A stretch of 13,983 nt of DNA, taken from positions 1-13,983 of the forward strand of contig DASXXM010000688.1 in NCBI GenBank assembly GCA_036503065.1, written 5' to 3'. Shown piece by piece: positions 1 through 6,352 of this stretch; within the stretch, counting starts at the first letter, position 1, and each line of letters opens with the position of its first letter. Under the pieces are notes generated by a model, which was not told where the DNA came from, did not search any database, and was given only the letters and a program-made list of their open reading frames with translations. The translations under genes and the position numbers were made by a program. This stretch comes from DATEPR01 sp036503065 (GTDB taxonomy: Bacteria > Actinomycetota > Actinomycetes > Mycobacteriales > Pseudonocardiaceae).

Positions 1-608
1 GTGGGATAGGGCAGGTAGGGCAGCCAGTCGGCCGGTATCCACTCGCTGGTGGGGACACGGTCCCAGTCGGTCTCGTGGGGTTGCGCGTGCGCGTCCCACT
101 CCATTTCGAACGCGTCCCGCGCTGCCGCAGCCGACCAGCCGTCGGTCCAGATGCTGCGTGGGTGCGCCGGGTCTACCAGCGCCGACACCTCGGGCACCGC
201 GCGGAGCGTGGACAGTTCGCCGTGCTCGCCGATGGTGCTGACGGTCTCGGTCTCCAGCCAGTACCGGATCTGCCGGTAGGGCACCCCCGCCGCAGCGAGC
301 CGCCTGCACAGTTCGTCGAACTCCGGTCCGGCGGGCAGCAGCGCTCGAACGTCCACTCCGGACGGTGGCTGGGACGCGCCGGCTGCCGGATCGGTGATCT
401 TGCGCCAGTGCAGCAGCCGCTGCTCGGTGAATGCCGGTGTCGTGGGTTCACGGTGGAATTCCTGTGGTGCGGGGCCGCAGCCGGTCAGGAACTGGGCGGC
501 GATCGCGCGGGCGAGGGCCGGATTGTCCACCGGGACGGAAATCGTCCGAATCCGCATCTCGCCTGGGGTCACGTCGCAATCCCAGTCCGGCACACGCTCG
601 TCGACCAC
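1..608 (-). CDS. Hypothetical protein, partial (C-terminus beyond left edge)
   Basis: An open minus-strand frame runs off the left end, with about 202 codons visible and codon use typical of this genome (GC-rich third positions). The chosen start is GTG at 608, because a strong GGAGGT Shine-Dalgarno sits at 619-614 with 5 bases between. The frame is open further upstream to a stop near 719, and an ATG at 557 is the alternative start, with a poorer site. The product begins MVDERVPDWDCDVTP and contains the stretch ARAIAAQFLTGCGP. Its later part is rich in Trp, Asp and Glu and reads like a small soluble globular protein. I see no signal peptide, membrane segment or recognisable catalytic motif and do not recognise the family. 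It is transcribed away from everything else in the window and has no visible partner gene. Confidence 0.7.
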   Translation of the reverse strand, partial: MVDERVPDWDCDVTPGEMRIRTISVPVDNPALARAIAAQFLTGCGPAPQEFHREPTTPAFTEQRLLHWRKITDPAAGASQPPSGVDVRALLPAGPEFDELCRRLAAAGVPYRQIRYWLETETVSTIGEHGELSTLRAVPEVSALVDPAHPRSIWTDGWSAAAARDAFEMEWDAHAQPHETDWDRVPTSEWIPADWLPYLPYP

Positions 609-1180
609 CCGCCACCTCCGCTGCCATTCAGCCACAGTGTCCGCAGCCACCGACCGTACCGAATCGATCCGTTCGGGACAGCGTTCTTCGAACGATGACC
701 GGATTGCGGATGAACGTCAGCGCGTGCCGTACTGGTAGCAAGTCGCCGACCAGGGCCTGCACGCGATAACCGTCCACAGCTGACGACAACAGGACGAGGC
801 ACAGAGGTTTGTCACTGTGACTTCAGTGAAGACCGAATTTTCTGGCGGACTTGTCGACGCCGAGTTGATCGAGGATGAAACCATTGTCAATACGCCAAGG
901 TGAGGCGGTGGGTGTCCTGGTGGTTGTGCTCGCATCGGTGCCGGTGTGGCTGCCGCCGGACCAGTCCACGGATCTGCCGGTGAAGTTGCCGGCCTGGCTG
1001 CTGATCGCGACGACAAGATCGCAGGAGGGCACCTGCGTGCCGGTGACCGGTCGGCGGCCGCCGCGTTCCGCATGTCGTTCCGTCGGCTTCCAGCAGACCG
1101 GCAACGAACTGGTCGAGGGTGTTCGGCGGACGGTGGAGATCACAGCGACTGCGCGTCCGCCTGGACTTCGGGCATGTCGG
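609..1180. other. Gene-poor stretch, no supported CDS
   Basis: About 570 bases without a convincing gene. Overlapping open frames exist on both strands, but none combines a good ribosome site, sustained codon bias and a recognisable product. The best fragments are three. A plus-strand frame (875-1198) has a hydrophobic run near its start. A minus-strand frame of about 20 well-biased codons lies around 1080-1140 and contains NTLDQFVAGLLEADG. A 28-codon plus frame (817-903) has a possible AGAGG site. Biased patches in different frames and strands would fit a decayed gene, but I cannot name one. A TCACTG/CAGTGA inverted pair lies at 812-829. Confidence 0.5.
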
Positions 1181-1231
1181 ACCCCGTGGGGTGCCTGAGC
1201 CCGGTTGTGATGGTCAGGCACCCCACGGGGT
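1181..1231 (-). terminator. Strong hairpin terminator of the ATC hydrolase-family gene
   Basis: A perfect 18-bp inverted repeat: arm ACCCCGTGGGGTGCCTGA at 1181-1198, 15-base loop, complementary arm at 1214-1231. On the minus strand it begins 4 bases after the stop codon of the gene ending at 1236. There is no T-tract, as is common for actinobacterial terminators. The gene to the left runs the same way from a distant start, so this hairpin isolates the two transcripts. Confidence 0.9.
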
Positions 1232-1235
1232 TGAC

Positions 1236-1922
1236 TCAGTTGGCGTCTGTTGCGGTCGCGTCGGTGCGGTGGAAGTGGAACGGGCAGTGGGTGCCGCCCA
1301 GACCGATCGTGGTGGCTCGGTCGAAACGGATGCCGTGCTTGTCCGGGTCGATGGCTTCGATCCAGTTCCCGTCGAACGCGCACATCGCCGGGGTCAGCTC
1401 GGGAGCGGAGTTGGCGACCAGCACGTCGTGGTAGAAGCAGCGGTGGACGTCGAGCAGGTAGTGGTCGTCGTCGGTGGTCCGGTGGAAGGTGAACCCCTTG
1501 CCGAAGCCGTACTGCTCGCGGGACTTCGACAGCTCGACCATGGCCGTGAACGGGTCGGGCTCGTTGTCCAACATCATCCGAGTGCCTTCGCGGACGGTGT
1601 CGCCGAGCGGCTCGATGAACGCGGCCTGCACCGCGGCGACGGCGTTGTCGCGGCCCAGTCGTGGCAGCAGGAACTGGTAGGCGGCCACCAGGGCCACGGT
1701 CATCCGGAGGTTGTAACGGGCCGGTTCGTCGACGATCAGGTGGGCGTTCGCGAGTTCCAGCTGTTGGTGCCGGGCCCGCATCGCGGCGAGGAGGTCGGCG
1801 GGAAGCGAGTGTTCCCGCAGCGTCGCCGTGATGTGCTTGAAGAAGCCATCGACGATCGCTGCGGTGTCGCGGTCGGGATCGGGGACGTAGTGGCCCTCGG
1901 TTCCGAATGGGTCGGTGGTCAT
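1236..1922 (-). CDS. L-2-amino-thiazoline-4-carboxylate hydrolase-like protein
   Basis: A 228-residue soluble protein with no signal peptide. The C-terminal third resembles the ATC_hydrolase family (Pfam PF14196 by my recognition, not searched). The motif DVHRCFYHDVL is at 158-168, then a segment with Cys181 and Asp184 (PAMCAFDGNW), then LGGTHCPFHF with Cys213 and His216. The spaced cysteines 162, 181 and 213 match the family pattern. The founding members open the thiazoline ring of ATC on the way to L-cysteine, but many homologues occur without the other ATC-pathway genes. That is the case here, so the true substrate is unknown. The N-terminal part is helical and binds nothing I can identify. 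The start is ATG 1922, with GAAAGGA at 1936-1930 and 7 bases between. The leader can fold over this site (see the 1927-1956 entry). The gene is monocistronic: terminator directly downstream, divergent gene upstream. Confidence 0.85.
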   Translation of the reverse strand: MTTDPFGTEGHYVPDPDRDTAAIVDGFFKHITATLREHSLPADLLAAMRARHQQLELANAHLIVDEPARYNLRMTVALVAAYQFLLPRLGRDNAVAAVQAAFIEPLGDTVREGTRMMLDNEPDPFTAMVELSKSREQYGFGKGFTFHRTTDDDHYLLDVHRCFYHDVLVANSAPELTPAMCAFDGNWIEAIDPDKHGIRFDRATTIGLGGTHCPFHFHRTDATATDAN

Positions 1923-1926
1923 GGGG

Positions 1927-1956
1927 GAGTCCTTTCGGGACGGACTCGGTCCCGAA
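1927..1956 (-). promoter_or_regulatory. Switch-like leader hairpins over the ribosome binding site
   Basis: On the minus-strand transcript, UUCGGGAC (1956-1949) pairs perfectly with GUCCCGAA (1941-1934), an 8-bp stem. The loop of that stem holds GAGUCC (1947-1942), which is the perfect complement of GGACUC (1932-1927). GGACUC contains the GGA of the Shine-Dalgarno of the ATC hydrolase-family gene. The two hairpins cannot both form fully: one leaves AGGA free, the other hides it. A partial H-type pseudoknot (5-bp first stem) is also conceivable. The complementarities are seen directly; regulatory function is inferred. Confidence 0.45.
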
Positions 1957-1987
1957 CACGGGCAGGCGCTGTTGAAGCCGGGCCGGC

Positions 1988-2011
1988 CGTGCTCGCGATC
2001 GAGCGAGCACG
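1988..2011 (-). repeat. 9-bp inverted repeat in the leader region
   Basis: CGTGCTCGC at 1988-1996 and GCGAGCACG at 2003-2011 are perfect complements around a 6-base loop. On the minus-strand RNA, GCGCUG (2018-2013) could pair with CAGCGC (1971-1966) to enclose this hairpin in an outer helix. It could be an operator or the upper part of a structured leader. Chance pairing is common at this GC content. Confidence 0.4.
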
Positions 2012-2217
2012 CCAGCGCGCTCCACCGACCGACCGGGCGCTGACGAACTGTGATGAGTGTTGTCGGGGTCAGGGTCGCACGGCAGGGCAGGTCTTGTCAC
2101 GCCGACAGTCGTCCCTCACTCCATGGAACAGTGCGTGGCGCAATCCACGAGGCCCTAGCAGCGTTCAAGAGCCGGTTTCCGAATGTCGCCGCGTTCAGTG
2201 GTCATACTGTTTGTTTC

Positions 2218-2264
2218 TTGATCGCGATGAGAATCGAAACGCACAATGTGACGCGACGAGAATC
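2218..2264 (+). promoter_or_regulatory. Possible promoter and direct repeats for the secreted-protein gene
   Basis: TTGATC (2218-2223) and CACAAT (2242-2247), 18 bases apart, each match 4 of 6 consensus -35/-10 positions. Overlapping this are two copies of a 12-base sequence, GCGATGAGAATC at 2224-2235 and GCGACGAGAATC at 2253-2264, spaced 29 bases start to start with one mismatch. Such spacing on one DNA face (just under three turns) would suit a DNA-binding regulator. Both assignments are tentative. Confidence 0.3.
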
Positions 2265-2372
2265 ACCCGTTTGCTGATGAGCGAATGTCGTCATCCTGAA
2301 ACATATGTCGGGCGCAACGCGATGTAGCGGCATGTCTGGGTTTTCGTGAACCGGCTCTCCAGGAGGACATCA

Positions 2373-5084
2373 ATGACAGGGCATCGAAGATCGCCGCGTG
2401 TCGCGCTGACACTGGTCGTGATCGCGGCGTTGAGCCTGCTCGGCTTCGCCGTCGCGCCGGCCGCCGTCGCGGACGAGTGGCACTACGTCCCCGGTACGGC
2501 ACTGATCAACGCCGATTCCGTCACCACCGGCGGCGGCCTGACCGACGCGAACGGCCAACCGATCTCGGTAGAGGCGTACATCGCCGAGAAGGCCGGCTTC
2601 ACCCCGACCGTGGTGAGCGGTTCGACGTGGGACTCGATGACCCCGGGGCAGTTCTCCTCCTATCAGCTCTTGATCGTCGGTGACCCGGGCTGCGGCACGA
2701 CACCGACGTCGGTCACCAGCAACGCGACCGTCTGGGCACCTGCCGTGCGCGCCATGGCGGGTGCCAACGGGTCCGCGGGCAACCGGGTCGTGCTCGGCAC
2801 GGACCCGGAATCCGCCCTGCTGCACGGCGGCGGCGCGGCGCAACCGAGCGGCCCGCCGGGCCCGAACCTGTCCCCGCCGGAGCCGATCGATCCGCTGCTG
2901 TCCGGTTCGGGCAGATTGATGGAGCGCATGATGCAGTACGCCGGTGCGGCGTACGACGCGACCGGCCTCTACTTCGACACGTCCTGCCACGACAACGGTG
3001 GCGACGTGGCAGTGCTGAACCAGTTGAGCCGCGCGGGCACCGGTTTCACCAGCAACGCGAACCCGCCGTGCGGCGCGACCGTCGCACAGGCCGGCCTGGT
3101 CCCCTCGCCGTACGCGACCCAACCGGACAGCGACCTGCAGGGCTGGGGCTGCTCGGCGACCATGTCGTTCCCGACGTATCCGCCGGACTTCCACCCGCTG
3201 GCGATCGCGACGGACACGACGACGAGTCCGACGTGCGGCATCGACCAGACCACGAGCGCCAACGCGTGTGGTGAGGCGTACGTCCTGGCGGCGGGCCAGG
3301 GCGTGGTGACCGCAGGGCCGGACATTACGCTGACACCGACGTCGAGTTCCAGTCCCGAGCGCGGGACGCAACCCGTGACGGCGACCGTCACGCACCAGGG
3401 CACACCGGTGGCCGGGCAGTCGGTCGCGTTCGCGGTCGGCGGCGTCGACGACATCAGACCCGCAGGGCCGGGCACCTGCATGCCGGCGAGCTGTACGACG
3501 GATGCGAACGGGAACGTCACGTACACCTATCGAAACTTCGGCCCTGGCGCCGACACGATCTACGCCAGCACGACACTGAACGGCAGCACCGAGCAGGCGA
3601 CGGCCGCGCAGATGTGGACCGGCCCGAACATCTTGCCGACGGCGGACAGCGCGTCGGCCAACGTGCAGTTGAACACGCCGACCCCGATCACGCTGCAGGC
3701 CAGCGACTCCACCGGCAATCCGTTGAACTCGGGGCATTACATCTTGCTGAATTCGCCGGCGCACGGCACGTTGTCCGGCACGGCACCCATCCTCACCTAC
3801 ACGCCCACTACCGGCTACCTCGGGCCGGACTCGTTCCAGTTCTACGTGATCAACGGGCCGGTGGTCTACTCGAACGCCGCCACCATCTCGATCACCGTCA
3901 CCTCGAACCCCGTGCCGGTGGCGGACAGCGCGTCGGACAACGTGGTGCTGAACACGCCAATCCCCATCACGTTGCAGGCCAGCGAGTCGAACGGCGACCC
4001 GTTGACCTACACGGTGCTGAGTCAGCCGACACATGGCACGTTGTCCGGTACGGCGCCCAACCTCACCTACACGGCCGCGGCCGGCTACGTCGGGCCGGAC
4101 TCCTTGACGTTCATGGCGGCCGACGGCCAGTTCGACTCGAACGTCGCCACGATCTCGATCAACGTCATGAACCCGGCGCCGCTGGCGGACAGCGCGTCAG
4201 CCAGTGCGGAGCAGAACACGCCGACCCCGATCACGCTGCAGGCCAGCGACTCGAACGGCGACCCGTTGACCTACGCGGTGTCGAGTCCGCCGACACATGG
4301 CACGTTGTCCGGCACGGCACCCAACCTCACCTACACGCCCGCCGTCGGCTATCTCGGGCCGGACTCGTTGACGTTCACGGCAGCCGACGGGTCTGCCCAG
4401 TCGAACGTCGCCACGATCTCGATCACGGTCGTGGGCTGCCCGCGCACAGCCCCGACGTTGGACACCACAGTGTCGGCCGACCAGCAGACGCCGGCGAGCA
4501 AGTTCACCTCGCCGGCGATCACGACGGCGGGCGGCAACGAACTGCTGCTGGCGTTCGTCGAGGCCGACGGTCCGCTGAACCCCACGCAGACCATCACCTC
4601 CGTGACCGGCGGTGGTCTACAATGGACACTTGCTGGGCGGACCAATGCGACACTGGGCACGTCCGAGGTGTGGCGGGCGTTTGCCACGGCACCGCTCAGC
4701 GCGGTGACGATCTCGGCCACGTTGAACAACAGGTCGTTCGACGGTTCCATCACGGTGTCGGCGTTCCATGGCGCGGGTTCGACGGTCGGCACCGTCGCCA
4801 CGAACGCCGCGACCAGCGGCGCGCCGACGGTCACGCTGACGCCGAGCACGTGCGGCTCCCTGATCTGGGCCGCCGGACACGACTGGACCAACGACACCGT
4901 GCCGGTCGCGGCCGGCGGACAGGCGATCGTGCACCAGTTCATCGACACCAACGCCGGTGACTCGTTCTGGGCACAGGACACGACAACGCCCACCCAACCG
5001 AACACGACCGTCACCATCGCCGATTCCGGTCCGACAACCGATCGATGGGGACTGGCGGCCGTCGAGATACGACCGGCCGGCTGA
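2373..5084 (+). CDS. Secreted multidomain protein with Ig-like and cadherin-like repeats
   Basis: 903 residues from ATG 2373, chosen over an in-frame GTG at 2346 because AGGAGG (2361-2366) lies 6 bases before it and because the signal peptide then starts properly. Residues 1-33 form a Sec signal: basic start, hydrophobic core, then AVA before Asp34. Residues 34-310 look like an alpha/beta domain with LLIVGDPGCG and NRVVLGTDPE strands and several cysteines likely to form disulfides. Residues 317-415 look like a bacterial Ig-like (Big_1) domain. Residues 422-686 hold three tandem cadherin-like (Big_9/Ig-like) repeats of 84-93 residues. Residues 690-903 form a beta-sandwich domain ending in DRWGLAAVEIRPAG, a type I recall from other secreted actinobacterial proteins. 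There is no LPXTG sorting signal, C-terminal membrane helix or catalytic motif, so it is probably released or loosely bound. A role in adhesion or binding is inference from the repeats. It is monocistronic, closed by the 5160-5194 terminator. Confidence 0.9.
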   Translation: MTGHRRSPRVALTLVVIAALSLLGFAVAPAAVADEWHYVPGTALINADSVTTGGGLTDANGQPISVEAYIAEKAGFTPTVVSGSTWDSMTPGQFSSYQLLIVGDPGCGTTPTSVTSNATVWAPAVRAMAGANGSAGNRVVLGTDPESALLHGGGAAQPSGPPGPNLSPPEPIDPLLSGSGRLMERMMQYAGAAYDATGLYFDTSCHDNGGDVAVLNQLSRAGTGFTSNANPPCGATVAQAGLVPSPYATQPDSDLQGWGCSATMSFPTYPPDFHPLAIATDTTTSPTCGIDQTTSANACGEAYVLAAGQGVVTAGPDITLTPTSSSSPERGTQPVTATVTHQGTPVAGQSVAFAVGGVDDIRPAGPGTCMPASCTTDANGNVTYTYRNFGPGADTIYASTTLNGSTEQATAAQMWTGPNILPTADSASANVQLNTPTPITLQASDSTGNPLNSGHYILLNSPAHGTLSGTAPILTYTPTTGYLGPDSFQFYVINGPVVYSNAATISITVTSNPVPVADSASDNVVLNTPIPITLQASESNGDPLTYTVLSQPTHGTLSGTAPNLTYTAAAGYVGPDSLTFMAADGQFDSNVATISINVMNPAPLADSASASAEQNTPTPITLQASDSNGDPLTYAVSSPPTHGTLSGTAPNLTYTPAVGYLGPDSLTFTAADGSAQSNVATISITVVGCPRTAPTLDTTVSADQQTPASKFTSPAITTAGGNELLLAFVEADGPLNPTQTITSVTGGGLQWTLAGRTNATLGTSEVWRAFATAPLSAVTISATLNNRSFDGSITVSAFHGAGSTVGTVATNAATSGAPTVTLTPSTCGSLIWAAGHDWTNDTVPVAAGGQAIVHQFIDTNAGDSFWAQDTTTPTQPNTTVTIADSGPTTDRWGLAAVEIRPAG
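3636..4430 (+). repeat. Three tandem coding repeats (cadherin-like domains)
   Basis: The units start at 3636, 3915 and 4179, encoding residues 422-514, 515-602 and 603-686 of the secreted protein. Each unit begins with a variant of ADSASxN, continues with TPIPITLQAS, has HGTLSGTAP in the middle and ends with VATISITV. Units 2 and 3 are the closest at DNA level, sharing long near-identical tracts such as ACACATGGCACGTTGTCCGG. This suggests recent duplication or gene conversion. Unit 1 is the most divergent and five residues longer than unit 2. Confidence 0.95.
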
Positions 5085-5159
5085 TCAATGGTGAGCGCTC
5101 GGCATCGCGAACCTACGGCCGTCCCGACGCGCTGACGCAGGTCCGCGTCGCGCGGTCGC

Positions 5160-5194
5160 GGGCCGGTCCGGGAACGGGGTTCCCGGACCGGCCC
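5160..5194 (+). terminator. Terminator after the secreted-protein gene
   Basis: A perfect 15-bp inverted repeat: GGGCCGGTCCGGGAA (5160-5174), 5-base loop, TTCCCGGACCGGCCC (5180-5194). It starts 75 bases after the stop codon and lies just before the regulator's promoter, so it separates the two transcription units. There is no clear T-tract. Confidence 0.85.
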
Positions 5195-5206
5195 GTCGCC
5201 GCCGTC

Positions 5207-5235
5207 TTGACGGGCGGCAGTGTTCGCGCTAACAA
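5207..5235 (+). promoter_or_regulatory. Promoter of the arabinose regulator with overlapping operator (O1)
   Basis: TTGACG (5207-5212) is a good -35 box. With 17-base spacing the -10 is TAACAA (5230-5235). The palindrome TGTTCGCGCTAACA (5221-5234) covers the spacer and the -10, the classic position for repression. It differs by one base from TGTTAGCGCTAACA, a palindrome I recall as typical for actinobacterial LacI-family sugar regulators. It implies autoregulation of the regulator and control of the whole downstream operon. The ATG of the regulator is 45 bases downstream. Confidence 0.7.
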
Positions 5236-5279
5236 TCGTCACCGCACAGCGGCGTGATTCGCGAGGGAGGCACCCGGCC

Positions 5280-6317
5280 ATGGGCAACGTCAACGATGAC
5301 CGCGCACCGGTCATGACCGACGTCGCCAGGGCCGCCGGGGTCTTCCACCAGACGGTGTCGCGGGTGCTCAACGACCACCCCAACGTGCGGTCGGACACCC
5401 GGGACCGGGTGCTCGCGGCCATCCGCGAACTCGGGTACCGGCCCAATGTGGCCGCCCGTACGCTGGTGACCCGGCGCACCGGGACGCTCGGCGTCATCGG
5501 GTTCAACACAACACTCTACGGTCCCGCCTCGATGCTCTACGGCATCGAGCAGGCCGCGAAGCAGCACGACTACTTCGTCACCGTCGCGGCGCTCGCCGCG
5601 CTGGACCGGCGTTCCGTGCTCGACGCCGTGGAACGGCTGCGGGACCAGGCCGTCGAGGGCATCATCGTGATCGCCCCGCAGACCACGGCGGTCGGGGCGC
5701 TGGCCAATGTGCCCTCCGACGTGCCGCTGGTCGCGGTCGGCTGTGGCACGCACGCCTCCCTCGCCTCGGTCGCGATGGACAACGAGTCCGGGGCACAGCG
5801 CGCCACGGCCTATCTGCTCGATCTGGGCCACCGCACCGTGCATCACCTGGCCGGCCCCGCCACCTGGCTGGACGCCCAGGAGCGCGAGGCAGGTTGGCGA
5901 AGTGCCCTCCATGCGCGGGGCGCGCCGGTGCCCGAACCGCTGACCGGCGGTGACTGGTCGGCCCGGACCGGTTTCGAGCACGGCCTGCGGCTCGCGCGCG
6001 ACCTGTCGGTCACCGCGGTCTTCTGCGCCAACGACCATATGGCGCTCGGGTTGCTGCGCGCGCTGCAGCAGGCGGGGCGCCGGATTCCCGAGGACGTGAG
6101 CGTCGTGGGATTCGACGACATTCCGGAGGCCGAGTACTTCGGACCGCCACTGACCACGGTGCGGCAGGACTTCGACGAACTCGGCCGCCGTGCGCTCGGC
6201 AGTCTGATCGGCCTGATCGACCGACATGGTGTCCCGAGCCGGCCGTCCGCCATTCCCCGGGTGTCGATCGAGCCGAGCCTGGTGGTGCGCGCCTCCGTGG
6301 CCAGACCGCCGCGCTGA
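5280..6317 (+). CDS. LacI-family transcriptional regulator of the arabinose operon
   Basis: 345 residues from ATG 5280, preceded by AGGGAGG (5264-5270) with a 9-base gap. An upstream in-frame GTG at 5220 would overlap the operator and lacks a ribosome site. The helix-turn-helix is at about 11-31 (VMTDVARAAGV, then TVSRVLN) and the hinge helix NVAARTL at 56-62 carries the usual minor-groove leucine. From about residue 70 a periplasmic-binding-protein fold follows, including CANDHMALGLL and DVSVVGFDDIPEAEYF, which are family hallmarks. It sits first in the araBDA-ABC operon, with 35 bases to araB. It very probably represses these genes through the three 14-bp palindromes and is released by arabinose or a derivative. 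That role is inferred from position; the AraR name would be reasonable. A small oddity is Phe22, where this helix usually has Ser (GVS). Confidence 0.95.
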   Translation: MGNVNDDRAPVMTDVARAAGVFHQTVSRVLNDHPNVRSDTRDRVLAAIRELGYRPNVAARTLVTRRTGTLGVIGFNTTLYGPASMLYGIEQAAKQHDYFVTVAALAALDRRSVLDAVERLRDQAVEGIIVIAPQTTAVGALANVPSDVPLVAVGCGTHASLASVAMDNESGAQRATAYLLDLGHRTVHHLAGPATWLDAQEREAGWRSALHARGAPVPEPLTGGDWSARTGFEHGLRLARDLSVTAVFCANDHMALGLLRALQQAGRRIPEDVSVVGFDDIPEAEYFGPPLTTVRQDFDELGRRALGSLIGLIDRHGVPSRPSAIPRVSIEPSLVVRASVARPPR

Positions 6318-6352
6318 CAACCGTCCCAACCCAGTCGTGGAGAGAGCCGGCC

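Larger units (their letters stand above)
1957..2372. other. Divergent intergenic region
   Basis: This stretch separates the minus-strand ATC hydrolase-family gene from the plus-strand secreted-protein gene and must hold both promoters. It is clearly more AT-rich near 2200-2340 than the flanking genes. A 75-codon plus frame (2050-2277) has ordinary composition, no ribosome site and unbiased codons, so I do not call it. Visible elements are an inverted repeat (1988-2011), a possible outer helix around it (2013-2018 with 1966-1971), a weak promoter and a direct repeat (2218-2264). Confidence 0.6.

Noticed and set aside
1181..1231. Long perfect inverted repeat considered as a mobile-element end or attachment site
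   Set aside because: Its place 4 bases after a stop codon with a 15-base loop is that of a terminator, and no transposase or target duplication is visible.
823..2100. Long minus-strand open frame (425 codons) overlapping the ATC hydrolase-family gene
   Set aside because: Arg/Pro-rich shadow product. The 228-residue frame in another phase has a family match, a ribosome site and a terminator.
2050..2277. 75-codon plus-strand frame in the divergent intergenic region
   Set aside because: No ribosome site, unbiased codon use, spans the likely promoter, no recognisable product.
1119..2327. 402-codon plus-strand frame opposite the ATC hydrolase-family gene
   Set aside because: Gly/Val/Arg-rich antisense shadow that runs through the terminator and intergenic region.
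2346..2372. GTG start adding nine residues to the secreted protein
   Set aside because: No ribosome site before 2346. AGGAGG at 2361-2366 supports ATG 2373 and a normal signal peptide.
2370..4034. 554-codon minus-strand frame opposite the secreted protein
   Set aside because: Arg/Val/Gly-rich antisense shadow of the repeat-containing gene; no sensible domains.
5090..5099. GGTGAGCGCT, identical over 10 bases to the right part of operator O2 read in reverse complement
   Set aside because: The other half (CGGC) does not fit, it lies upstream of the terminator, and AGCGCT cores are expected by chance at this GC content.
5220..5279. GTG start adding 20 residues to the LacI-family regulator
   Set aside because: It falls at the operator/promoter, has no ribosome site and adds residues not usual in the family.
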